Assembly: GCF_009910705.1 (NCBI RefSeq)
Contig: NZ_JAAAXJ010000003.1
Span: 1-64,000, forward strand
Length of the DNA stretch: 64,000 nucleotides
From: Microvirga arsenatis
GTDB taxonomy: Bacteria > Pseudomonadota > Alphaproteobacteria > Rhizobiales > Beijerinckiaceae
Direction: 5' to 3'
Positions 10,900 through 18,255 of the stretch are shown here, in pieces. Numbering within the stretch: the stretch's first letter is position 1; each line of letters opens with the position of its first letter. The notes under the pieces were generated by a model that was not told the origin of the DNA, searched no databases, and saw only the letters and a list, made by a program, of their open reading frames with translations. The translations under genes were made by a program, and so were the position numbers.

Positions 10900-11666
10900 A
10901 GCAGGGCCTCCCGAGCGGCGTTTTCGAGCGCCTTCATCATCATCCGGTAGGGACCGGGCCCGTGGCTGATGCGGGCGACGCCCAGCTCCGCGAGCCTTGC
11001 GGCGGAGGGTGTCGATGCATTCGCCATGACATTGACCGGCAGAGGCGAGCCTTCGACGACACGCGCGATCAGCGCTTCGTTGACGAGGCCCGGCACGAAG
11101 AAGCCGTCCGCGCCGGCATCGGCATAGGCACGTCCGCGTTCGAGGGCTTCCGCAACGAGGCCTTCATGCGCATCGGCCGGAGCCACGAGGAATACGTCGG
11201 TGCGCGCGTTGAGGAAGGCAGGAATGCCCAGCCTGCCGGCTGCTTGCCGTGCCCCCCTGAGCCGCGCCGCCTGTTCGGAGATCGCGCGCAAAGGTGTGGT
11301 CTCCCGAGAACTGTCCTCGAGGTTGCAACCGATCGCGCCGGCTTGCAACACGCGGGCAACGCATGCGCCGACCGCCTCGGGATCGGCGCCATAGCCGCTC
11401 TCCAGATCGATCGTCACCGGCAGATCGCTGGCCGCGACGATGCGCTCCAGATTGGCGATGGCGAGATCGAAGGGCATGTATTCCCCGTCCTTGAAGCCAT
11501 GCGCCGCCGCCACCGACCAGCTGCCGGTCGCGAGCGCCTGCGCGCCGCTTGCCGCAACGGCCTTGGCGCTGCCGGCATCCCAGATGTTGAAAAGGATGAC
11601 GGGCCTTCCTGGAACGTGGAGAGCCTTGAACGTCTGGGCTTTCGACACTTGATCGGACATCTGCAA
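10896..11666 (-). CDS. Isocitrate lyase/PEP mutase superfamily protein
   Basis: 256-residue TIM-barrel protein of the ICL/PEP-mutase (carboxyphosphonoenolpyruvate mutase-like) group: RPVILFNIWDAGSAKAVAAS (about 21-40), a D-L-E-S-G-Y-G metal-site motif near 87-93, and GCNLEDSS near 112-119. The true isocitrate lyase catalytic loop (KKCGH) is not seen. Members cleave or isomerise small 2-oxo/hydroxy acids (2-methylisocitrate, oxaloacetate, phosphonopyruvate); the substrate cannot be decided. The start codon lies 2 bases after the stop of ada, so the two are almost certainly co-transcribed. The ATG two codons in (SDQVSK) is an equally possible start. Confidence 0.85.
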   Translation of the reverse strand: MQMSDQVSKAQTFKALHVPGRPVILFNIWDAGSAKAVAASGAQALATGSWSVAAAHGFKDGEYMPFDLAIANLERIVAASDLPVTIDLESGYGADPEAVGACVARVLQAGAIGCNLEDSSRETTPLRAISEQAARLRGARQAAGRLGIPAFLNARTDVFLVAPADAHEGLVAEALERGRAYADAGADGFFVPGLVNEALIARVVEGSPLPVNVMANASTPSAARLAELGVARISHGPGPYRMMMKALENAAREALL

Positions 11667-11668
11667 CC

Positions 11669-12730
11669 TCAGGATTGAGAACTCGTTTGCGCCATGCGCC
11701 GCTCATGCTCGAGGAGCCACTGCTTGCGCCAGATCTTGCCGCCATAGCCGGTCATCGACCCGTCGGCGCCGATCACCCGATGGCAGGGAACGACGATCGC
11801 GATCTGATTGGCGCCGTTCGCCCGCGCAACGGCGCGAGCCGCTTCGGGGCGGTTCATCTCCCGCGCAAGCTCGCCGTAGCTGCGCGTCTGCCCGATCGGG
11901 ATCTGCTGCAGGGCTGCCCAGACCGATGCCTCGAAATCCGTGCCCTTCTGGGCGATCGGGATGGAGAATGCCGCGAGCCGCCCTGCGAAGTATCGCCCGA
12001 CCTGCTCGGCGAGCGCATCGAGCATCGCATGCCGGCCGAAGGCGATGGCGCCGACGCGCTCGTGCAGGCGTTTGATCTCGCTCGGCAGGGCCTTGCGCTC
12101 GGCGAATTCCAGCAGGTGCACGCCCGCATCGTCCGCCACCGCCAGCATGGCGCCGATGGGCGTGTCGAGCCATTGGGCAGTGAGGATCCGGCGGGCCGTC
12201 GTGCGAACCGGCGCATCGCCGATGAGTCTGGTGATCGCGTCGCGGAAGCCGCTGCCGGATTCGTAGCCGGCGTCGAGCTGCGCATCGAGCACGGTGCCGC
12301 CCTGCTGCAGCCGGTTGACGGCCTGCCCAAGCCGTTGCGAGCGGGCATACTGAACGAAGGTGACGCCGTATTCCCGCTGGAAGGCCCGGCGCACGGTGGA
12401 GGGGTCATAGCCGAGCGCCTTCAGGTCCGCGGCGCTCCACCGCCTGTCCGGCTCGTCCTTGATCCTGTCCTTCAGGGCCTCGAGGGCGCCGCTCACGGGC
12501 CGGGCGACGGCCAGAGGCTTGCAGCGCAGGCACGGGCGGAACCCGGCATCCCGAGCGGCATCCCGGCAGGAGAAGAACACGACATTGCTGCGCTTCGGCT
12601 TGCGGGCCGGGCAGGTCAGCCGGCAGAAGATCCCTGTGGTCTTCACGCCCACATAGGCGAACCCGTCATAGGCCGGGTCGCGGGCGAGAAGGGCATCGAA
12701 AAGGGTGTCGTCGTCGCGGGGCATCGTCAT
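11669..12730 (-). CDS. ada: Ada: bifunctional methyl-DNA repair protein and transcriptional activator
   Basis: 353 residues with full Ada architecture. The N-terminal zinc/methyl-phosphotriester domain has Cys ligands C36, C40, C67 and C70 (GIFCRLTCPARKP, FRPCLRCKP). An AraC-type helix-turn-helix (about 85-185) follows. The C-terminal O6-methylguanine methyltransferase has the acceptor Cys at 316 in a PCHRVIG motif and the preceding arginine/asparagine-finger region (ARANGANQIAIVVPCH). It transfers methyl groups from O6-alkylguanine and phosphotriesters irreversibly to itself, and the methylated form activates adaptive-response genes. First gene of a two-gene operon with the ICL/PEP-mutase protein. 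A start two codons downstream is also possible. Confidence 0.96.
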   Translation of the reverse strand: MTMPRDDDTLFDALLARDPAYDGFAYVGVKTTGIFCRLTCPARKPKRSNVVFFSCRDAARDAGFRPCLRCKPLAVARPVSGALEALKDRIKDEPDRRWSAADLKALGYDPSTVRRAFQREYGVTFVQYARSQRLGQAVNRLQQGGTVLDAQLDAGYESGSGFRDAITRLIGDAPVRTTARRILTAQWLDTPIGAMLAVADDAGVHLLEFAERKALPSEIKRLHERVGAIAFGRHAMLDALAEQVGRYFAGRLAAFSIPIAQKGTDFEASVWAALQQIPIGQTRSYGELAREMNRPEAARAVARANGANQIAIVVPCHRVIGADGSMTGYGGKIWRKQWLLEHERRMAQTSSQS

Positions 12731-12831
12731 GATGCTGTTCTAGCGCAGAGCTACAGGCCCTGTCGCCGGAAACGAGGCGTTTATTTTCCCTTTTCCGCTC
12801 CCGGGGAGCTGCCGTCCCCAAGCCCGGGACG

Positions 12832-13452
12832 CTACTGCCAGGCGTAGTTGAAGCTGATGCTGATGCGTTCGCTCTCGGCCTCGTTCAGGGGCACCTCGTG
12901 GCGCAGCCAGCTTTCCCACAGCAGCACCGTGCCGGGCGCCGGCTTCATGTAGGCGAACTGCCGGTTTTCGGGCTTGGCCTTGGCCTTGCGGGGCGGGGCC
13001 GCCATCATGAAGCCGAGGCGCGGGTCCTCGAGCTTGAGGGCGCTCGCCCCCTCCGGGATCGTCACGTAATAGGTGCCGCTGATCACCGAATGCGGGTGGA
13101 TGTGCGAGGTGTGGATGCCGCCGGGCGGCAGGATGTTGATCCACAGGCTGTCCATGACGAGCTTGCGGCCCTGGAGGTCGTATTCGAGCTCCTTGGCGAA
13201 GGCCGCCACGTGCTTGTCGAGATCCTTCAGCAGGTCGCCGAAGACCGGGATGCGCCAGGGCAGGTCGTTGAGCGAGGCATAGGAGGTGTAGCCCGGATAG
13301 CCATGCTTCTCGCACCAGCGCTGCCCGGCCTCGTCGTCCTCGGCGATGGACAGACAAGCCGCCTCCAGCTCCCGGTTGCGGCGCTCGGCTTTTGCGCCCG
13401 TCAGCTCGGCGCGGTAGACTTTGGTGACGAAAAGCGTCTCGATGCTGGTCAT
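12832..13452 (-). CDS. Putative 2OG-Fe(II) oxygenase (TIGR02466-like)
   Basis: 206-residue double-stranded beta-helix dioxygenase. The iron-site region is HTSHIHPHSVISGTYYV (H114, H117, H119, H121; two of these with the distal H185 in WLRHEV are likely ligands). R196 in ERISISFN is the likely 2-oxoglutarate-binding arginine. This pattern matches the conserved-hypothetical family known as TIGR02466, which has no established substrate. Cytoplasmic, no signal. Transcribed alone between ada and the cyclase gene. The ATG at 13452 is the first and fits family length. Confidence 0.82.
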   Translation of the reverse strand: MTSIETLFVTKVYRAELTGAKAERRNRELEAACLSIAEDDEAGQRWCEKHGYPGYTSYASLNDLPWRIPVFGDLLKDLDKHVAAFAKELEYDLQGRKLVMDSLWINILPPGGIHTSHIHPHSVISGTYYVTIPEGASALKLEDPRLGFMMAAPPRKAKAKPENRQFAYMKPAPGTVLLWESWLRHEVPLNEAESERISISFNYAWQ

Positions 13453-13551
13453 GTCCTGGCTCTATTACGGGGGCCGGCCGCTGTCAAAACGACGGTGGAG
13501 TGGAAGGCGCCCTGACTTGAAGGTTGCCGGGCAACACCACACCTTGGCCTC

Positions 13552-14772
13552 ATGATCCCGCCTCCCTCCCCACCCGTCCCGGACGATCTGCTGACCATGG
13601 CCCGAAGCCTGGACGCGGAGAGCCTCTCCCGCGTCATCGCCCTGCGGGACTGGCTCGTGACCGTGGCGGCGAGGATGGAGGATGCGAACGAGGTCCTGAG
13701 CGGGTTCCTGGACCGGCTGATCGAGGTGGGCCTGCCCATCGACCGGGCGGTCTCGGCCATCGAGGCGCTCCATTCGGAATATGCCGGGATCGGGCGGTTC
13801 TGGACCCGGGAGGAGGGCACCGTCGTGCGCTATCTCCCCCATGGGGACCGCCGCGAGGCGGTCTACCAGACGAGCCCCTTCGCCCACGTGAACCGCACCG
13901 GGCAATGGCTCATCCTCGACCTGGCGAGCACTCCCGACGATCTCTTTCCCGTGATCCCGGAGCTGAAGGAGGCGGGCTACCGCCAATATGTCACGATCCC
14001 GATCCGCTTCACCAACGGGGCGGAGAACGCCATCTCCTTTGCGACCCGCACTCCGGGCGGCTTCGGTCAGCGCGAGCTGACGATCCTGCGCATGGTCATG
14101 CCGTCCTTCGCGCTCGTCACGGAGCTGCGGGCCACCAGCAACCGGCTCGACGAGGTGCTGCGCATCTATGTGGGCGACGATCCCCACAAGGCGATCCTCT
14201 CCGGGGCGATCCAGCGCGGACAGGTGACGCGCATCCGCTCGGCCATCCTCTTCGCCGACATGCGGGACTACACCCATATCTCGGCGACCCTCAGCCCGGA
14301 GAGCGCGGTCGAACTGCTGAACAACTATTTCGACTGCCTCGTGCCGCCCATCGAGGACGAGGGCGGGGAGGTGCTGAAATATCTCGGCGACGGGCTTCTG
14401 GCGATCATGCGCGACAAGGGCGACGACACGGGCGGCGCCGCTCAGTCGGCGCTGACCGCTGCCACCAAGGCCCTGCGCCGCATCGAGAGCGCCAACAGCG
14501 AGGGCCGCTTCCCGGTGCCCATCCATGTGGGATTCGCGCTGCACCACGGCGATGCGGCCTACGGCAATGTCGGCTCCGGGCAGCGGCTCGATTTCACGGT
14601 CATCGGGCGCGACGTGAACCTCGCAAGCCGCATCGCTGACCTGAACAAGCGCCTGGGCGAGCCGCTCCTGATGTCAAAGCCCTTCGTGGAGCATCTGTGG
14701 GGCGATCCGATGCCGCTCGGCGCTCACGCGGTCGAGGGGTTTGCGGAGGCCATCGAGGTCTACAAGCCCTAG
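13552..14772 (+). CDS. Class III adenylate/guanylate cyclase
   Basis: 406 residues. The C-terminal half (about 225-406) is a class III nucleotide cyclase domain: ILFADMRDYTHISA with the two metal-binding aspartates, GGEVLKYLGDGLLAI, and FTVIGRDVNLASRI with the transition-state Asn/Arg region. It makes cAMP (or cGMP) from ATP (GTP). The N-terminal half (1-215) has no membrane segment and looks like a cytosolic sensor or GAF-like domain, as in a group of alphaproteobacterial cyclases. Its stop overlaps by CTAG (14769-14772) with the stop of the convergent gene. The ATG at 13552 is the first in frame. Confidence 0.92.
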   Translation: MIPPPSPPVPDDLLTMARSLDAESLSRVIALRDWLVTVAARMEDANEVLSGFLDRLIEVGLPIDRAVSAIEALHSEYAGIGRFWTREEGTVVRYLPHGDRREAVYQTSPFAHVNRTGQWLILDLASTPDDLFPVIPELKEAGYRQYVTIPIRFTNGAENAISFATRTPGGFGQRELTILRMVMPSFALVTELRATSNRLDEVLRIYVGDDPHKAILSGAIQRGQVTRIRSAILFADMRDYTHISATLSPESAVELLNNYFDCLVPPIEDEGGEVLKYLGDGLLAIMRDKGDDTGGAAQSALTAATKALRRIESANSEGRFPVPIHVGFALHHGDAAYGNVGSGQRLDFTVIGRDVNLASRIADLNKRLGEPLLMSKPFVEHLWGDPMPLGAHAVEGFAEAIEVYKP

Positions 14773-15746
14773 AGCGTCCCGCGTTCGTGCGGTGCGTCGA
14801 GATCCAGGAGCGGCCCCAGGGGAACAATTCCCGCAGGATTGATGGTCTTGTGACTCTCGTAGTAATGGCCCTTGATGTGGACCATGTCCACGGTCTCTGC
14901 AATCCCATCCGTCTGGTAGATGTCGCGCAGATATCCCGACAGGTGCGGGTAGTCTGCGATGCGGCGCAGGTTGCACTTGAAATGGCCCACATAGACCGCA
15001 TCGAAACGCACCAGCGTGGTGAAGAGCCTGATGTCCGCCTCGGTCAGTCTGCCGCCGCAGAGATAACGCCTTGAGGAGAGGCGCTCGTCGAGAAGGTCGA
15101 GCGTGTCGAAAAGAGGCCGCACGGCCTCTTCATAGGCCTGCTGTGTGGTCGCAAAGCCTGCCTTGTAGACCCCGTTGTTGACCTTGTCGTAGATGCGGGA
15201 ATTCAGGCTTTCGATTTCGGAGCGCAGGTCCTCCGGATAATAGTCGCCGGGCCTTGCTCCAATGCCGTCGAAGGCGGAGTTCATCATGCGGATGATCTCG
15301 GCGGATTCATTGCTGACGATGGTGTTCTTCACCTTGTCCCAGAGCACAGGCACCGTCACGCGGCCGGAATAGTCGGGCTTCGCTGCCGTGTAGACCTGGT
15401 GCAGGTAGCGGGCGCCCCGGATGGGGTCCGGAACGACGCCGGGACCGTGCTCGAAGGTCCATCCGTTTTCGAGCATCCTCCAGTGCACCACAGAGACCCC
15501 GATCATCGCCTCCAGCCCTTTCAGCCTGCGCATGATCAGGGTGCGATGTGCCCAGGGGCAGGCGAGCGACACATAGAGATGATAGCGCCCGGCTTCCGCC
15601 CTGAAGCCGCCCTCTCCCGTAGGACCTGGCGAGCCGTCGGCGGTGATCCAGTTCCGGAACGCCGCGTTGGTGCGCACGAAGCGCCCGCCGGTGCTCTTGG
15701 TATCGTACCAGCGATCCTGCCAGACACCGTCGACAAGCAGTCCCAT
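14769..15746 (-). CDS. Glutathionyl-hydroquinone reductase (xi-class GST, YqjG/PcpF-like)
   Basis: 325 residues from the ATG at 15744-15746 (MGLLVDGVWQDRWYDT is the family start; upstream in-frame ATGs are less likely). The catalytic Cys is C63 in the CPWAHR motif of the N-terminal thioredoxin fold, and the helical C-terminal GST domain ends with the family's KGHYYESHKTINPAGIVPLG segment. Family members reduce glutathionyl-hydroquinones to hydroquinones using glutathione, and protect against quinone adducts. Cytoplasmic. Convergent with the cyclase gene, overlapping by four bases. No neighbouring aromatic-degradation genes. Confidence 0.94.
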   Translation of the reverse strand: MGLLVDGVWQDRWYDTKSTGGRFVRTNAAFRNWITADGSPGPTGEGGFRAEAGRYHLYVSLACPWAHRTLIMRRLKGLEAMIGVSVVHWRMLENGWTFEHGPGVVPDPIRGARYLHQVYTAAKPDYSGRVTVPVLWDKVKNTIVSNESAEIIRMMNSAFDGIGARPGDYYPEDLRSEIESLNSRIYDKVNNGVYKAGFATTQQAYEEAVRPLFDTLDLLDERLSSRRYLCGGRLTEADIRLFTTLVRFDAVYVGHFKCNLRRIADYPHLSGYLRDIYQTDGIAETVDMVHIKGHYYESHKTINPAGIVPLGPLLDLDAPHERGTL

Positions 15747-15987
15747 CCCGTCCTCCATGCCGGCTCTCGAACCGGTCCGTTGCATCCTGAGACAGAGGGC
15801 CGATGGCTGCCAAGATCAAGGCCGATCCTGAAATCTCCCTCCCGATGGCTTGATGCCGCAGGCTTGACGGGAGCCGGGATGCAGTCCAGGAACAGGGCCG
15901 GATGCCGGGCTCGCTCCCGGATGCGTCCGCGAGGGGGGTGACGAACGGCGCCCTCCTGGGCTAGAGAGAGATCCTCTCTCCCTGGAA

Positions 15988-16063
15988 GGGCCTGTAGCTC
16001 AATGGTTAGAGCCGGCCGCTCATAACGGTCTGGTTGCAGGTTCGAGTCCTGCCGGGCCCACCA
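15988..16063 (+). tRNA. tRNA with anticodon CAU, probably tRNA-Ile2 (lysidine-modified)
   Basis: A full cloverleaf folds: acceptor GGGCCTG/CGGGCCC (with one T-G pair), D-stem GCTC/GAGC, anticodon stem GGCCG/CGGTC with loop CTCATAA (anticodon CAT at 16021-16023), T-stem GCAGG/CCTGC, and an encoded CCA end. The acceptor stem has C4-G69 and C5-G68, the pairs known from E. coli work as TilS determinants of tRNA-Ile2, whereas E. coli elongator tRNA-Met has U4-A69 and A5-U68. I therefore favour tRNA-Ile2 (reads AUA after lysidine modification) over elongator Met. Initiator Met is excluded by the first base pair (G1-C72 pairs). Confidence 0.93.
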
Positions 16064-16080
16064 ACCCTTTCCGACCCCTC

Positions 16081-16887
16081 TCAGCTGCCCTCGCCCACGA
16101 AGGCCTTTTCCACCACGAAGTCGCCGGGGCGGCTGTTGCTGCCCTCCTCGAGGCCGCAGGACCTGCAGATCTGCATCAGGTCGAGGTTGAGCTCCATGGA
16201 GCCGCAGATCATCACCCGGTCCACCTCCTTGGTCCAGGTGGGCCGGTCGAGCTTGGAGAAGATCTCGCCGCTGCGGATATGGTCCGTGATCCGGCCCATG
16301 CAGGGGGATTCCTCGCGGGTGGTGGTGGGGTAGTAGTGCAGCCGTCCCGCGCAGAGCTCCCCGATCAGCGGATCCTCGGGCAGGGCGTCCATCACGAGGC
16401 GGCCATAGGCGAGCTCGTCGTTGGTGCGGCAGGTATGGGCGACCACCACGTCCTCGTAGCGCTCCCAGGTCTCGGGATCGCGCAACAGGGAGCAGAAGGG
16501 GGCGATGCCCGTGCCGCTGCAGATCATCCAGAGCCGCCGGGCGGGGGTGAGGCCGTCGAGGACGAGGGTGCCCACCGCCTTCGGGCGGACGATGATCCGG
16601 TCCCCCACGGCGATCTGCTGCAGGCGGGACGTGAGCGCGCCGCCAGGAACCTTGATCGAGTAGAATTCCAGCTCGTCGTCCCAGGAGGGGGAGGAGATGG
16701 AATAGGCCCGCAGGAGCGGCTTTCCGTCGATATCGGGCAGGCCGATCATCACGAACTCGCCCGAGCGGAACCGCAGGGACCTCGGCCGCGTGACCCGGAA
16801 CGAGAAGTTGCGCTCGCCGAAATGGGTGACGGCGGTGACCGTCTCCAGATCGGCGACGGCAGCTCGGCTCGGCTCTGTCAGACTCAT
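16081..16887 (-). CDS. fpr: Ferredoxin-NADP(+) reductase
   Basis: 268 residues, normal for the bacterial FPR subclass I. The FAD-binding motif RAYSISSP starts at R60, the NADP-binding GTGIAPF runs 125-131, and the CGSMELNLDL segment precedes the C-terminus VVEKAFVGEGS, typical of Rhodobacter/Azotobacter-type enzymes. It passes electrons between NADPH and ferredoxin or flavodoxin and is often tied to oxidative-stress defence. Its 3' end lies 17 bases from the convergent tRNA. The ATG at 16887 fits family alignments. Confidence 0.95.
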   Translation of the reverse strand: MSLTEPSRAAVADLETVTAVTHFGERNFSFRVTRPRSLRFRSGEFVMIGLPDIDGKPLLRAYSISSPSWDDELEFYSIKVPGGALTSRLQQIAVGDRIIVRPKAVGTLVLDGLTPARRLWMICSGTGIAPFCSLLRDPETWERYEDVVVAHTCRTNDELAYGRLVMDALPEDPLIGELCAGRLHYYPTTTREESPCMGRITDHIRSGEIFSKLDRPTWTKEVDRVMICGSMELNLDLMQICRSCGLEEGSNSRPGDFVVEKAFVGEGS

Positions 16888-17106
16888 CGTTCACACCTGT
16901 TCCGGACGGATTGCGGGCTTGAGGGATCGGGGCGACGTGCTCGTTAAACGCTCCGAGCCTGCCGTTCAAGGCATCCGTCGCCGCCGGGAGGGATTTGCGG
17001 CAACCTTTCGCGGCTGCCGTCGCGAATCCTCCTGGCCCGTGTCAATGCTCCGCTCCAGATAGGGTTTCGGACCGGGGCCGAAATCCCCGTCCGACGAGGG
17101 GAGACC

Positions 17107-18177
17107 GTGATGACCGGCCGCGCTGAGAAGACCCGGAGCCCCGTGCCCGGATTGAGGGGGCCCAGGGGCGAGAAGACGGTTTCCCTGGCGCTTCAGGGCG
17201 GCGGCGCCCATGGCGCCTTCACCTGGGGCGTGCTCGACTACCTCCTCGAGGACGGCCGTCTCGCCCTGGAGGCGATCACGGGGGCGAGCGCCGGCTCCAT
17301 GAATGCGGTGGTTCTCGTCGAGGGCTGGCTCGAAGGCGGCCCGGACGGGGCGCGCGGGCAGCTGCGCAAGTTCTGGAAGCGCGTCAGCCTCGACGGCAGG
17401 CTCTCGCCGATCCAGCGCACGCTCTTCGACCGGCTCCTCGGCGCCTGGAGCGGCGACGGCTCCACGGCCCATCTCTGGCTCGACGCCTGGTCCCGGATGG
17501 CGAGCCCCTACGACCTGAACCCGCTCGACATCAACCCGCTGCGGGACGCCCTCAACGAGCTGATCGACTTCGAGCGCGTGAGGGCCTGCACGGAGGCCAG
17601 GCTCTTCATCGCGGCGACCAATGTCTGGTCCGGGAAGATCCGGGTCTTCCGCGGCTCCGAGCTGACCGTCGATCACGTGCTCGCCTCCGCCTGCCTGCCC
17701 ATGCTCTTCAAGGCGGTCGAGATCGATGGGGAGCCCTACTGGGACGGCGGGTATTCCGGCAATCCCGCCCTGTTCCCGCTGTTCTACGAAACGGAGACCG
17801 ACGACATCCTGCTGGTCCAGATCAACCCGATCGAGCGCCGCTCGACGCCGCGGACCGCACGGGAAATCCAGAACCGGCTGACCGAGATCACGTTCAACGC
17901 GAACCTCCTGCAGGAGCTCAGGGCGGTGGATTTCGTGGCGCGGCTGGTGGACGAGGGCAAGCTCTCCCCCCGGGACTACAAGCGGGTTCTCATGCACCGC
18001 ATCCACGGCGGGCCGAGCCTCGATGACTTCACCGCGGCCTCGCGCCTGAGCGCCAAATGGGAGTTCTTCAAGGAGCTGAAGGATCTGGGCCGTGCGGCCG
18101 CCCGCACCTGGCTTGCGGACCATTACGAAGCGATCGGGCACACGGGCACTCTCGATCTGCGCAGCGCCTATTCCTGA
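17107..18177 (+). CDS. Patatin-like phospholipase (RssA family)
   Basis: 356-residue patatin-fold acyl hydrolase. The oxyanion loop GGGAHG (31-36), nucleophile S61 in GASAGS and the dyad aspartate D213 in WDGGYSGN are all present, so the enzyme should be active. No signal peptide or transmembrane helix is obvious; cytoplasmic or membrane-associated. Family members hydrolyse phospholipids or acyl-thioesters, and in PHB-storing bacteria some are linked to granules; substrate unknown here. It is followed 78 bp later by the hybrid kinase gene on the same strand. Two start ATGs are adjacent (17107 is in frame, giving MMTGR); either could be used. Confidence 0.93.
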   Translation: MMTGRAEKTRSPVPGLRGPRGEKTVSLALQGGGAHGAFTWGVLDYLLEDGRLALEAITGASAGSMNAVVLVEGWLEGGPDGARGQLRKFWKRVSLDGRLSPIQRTLFDRLLGAWSGDGSTAHLWLDAWSRMASPYDLNPLDINPLRDALNELIDFERVRACTEARLFIAATNVWSGKIRVFRGSELTVDHVLASACLPMLFKAVEIDGEPYWDGGYSGNPALFPLFYETETDDILLVQINPIERRSTPRTAREIQNRLTEITFNANLLQELRAVDFVARLVDEGKLSPRDYKRVLMHRIHGGPSLDDFTAASRLSAKWEFFKELKDLGRAAARTWLADHYEAIGHTGTLDLRSAYS

Positions 18178-18255
18178 CCGGCGCAAGGCCGCGGTAGACG
18201 CCGCATTGCCTCTCTCCTAGAAAAGGCCGAGCCCAAGACCAAGAAGAGCTGAAGC

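Noticed and set aside
15988..16063. tRNA gene as an integration (attachment) site
   Set aside because: No integrase, direct repeat of the tRNA 3' end or foreign-looking DNA was found on either side.
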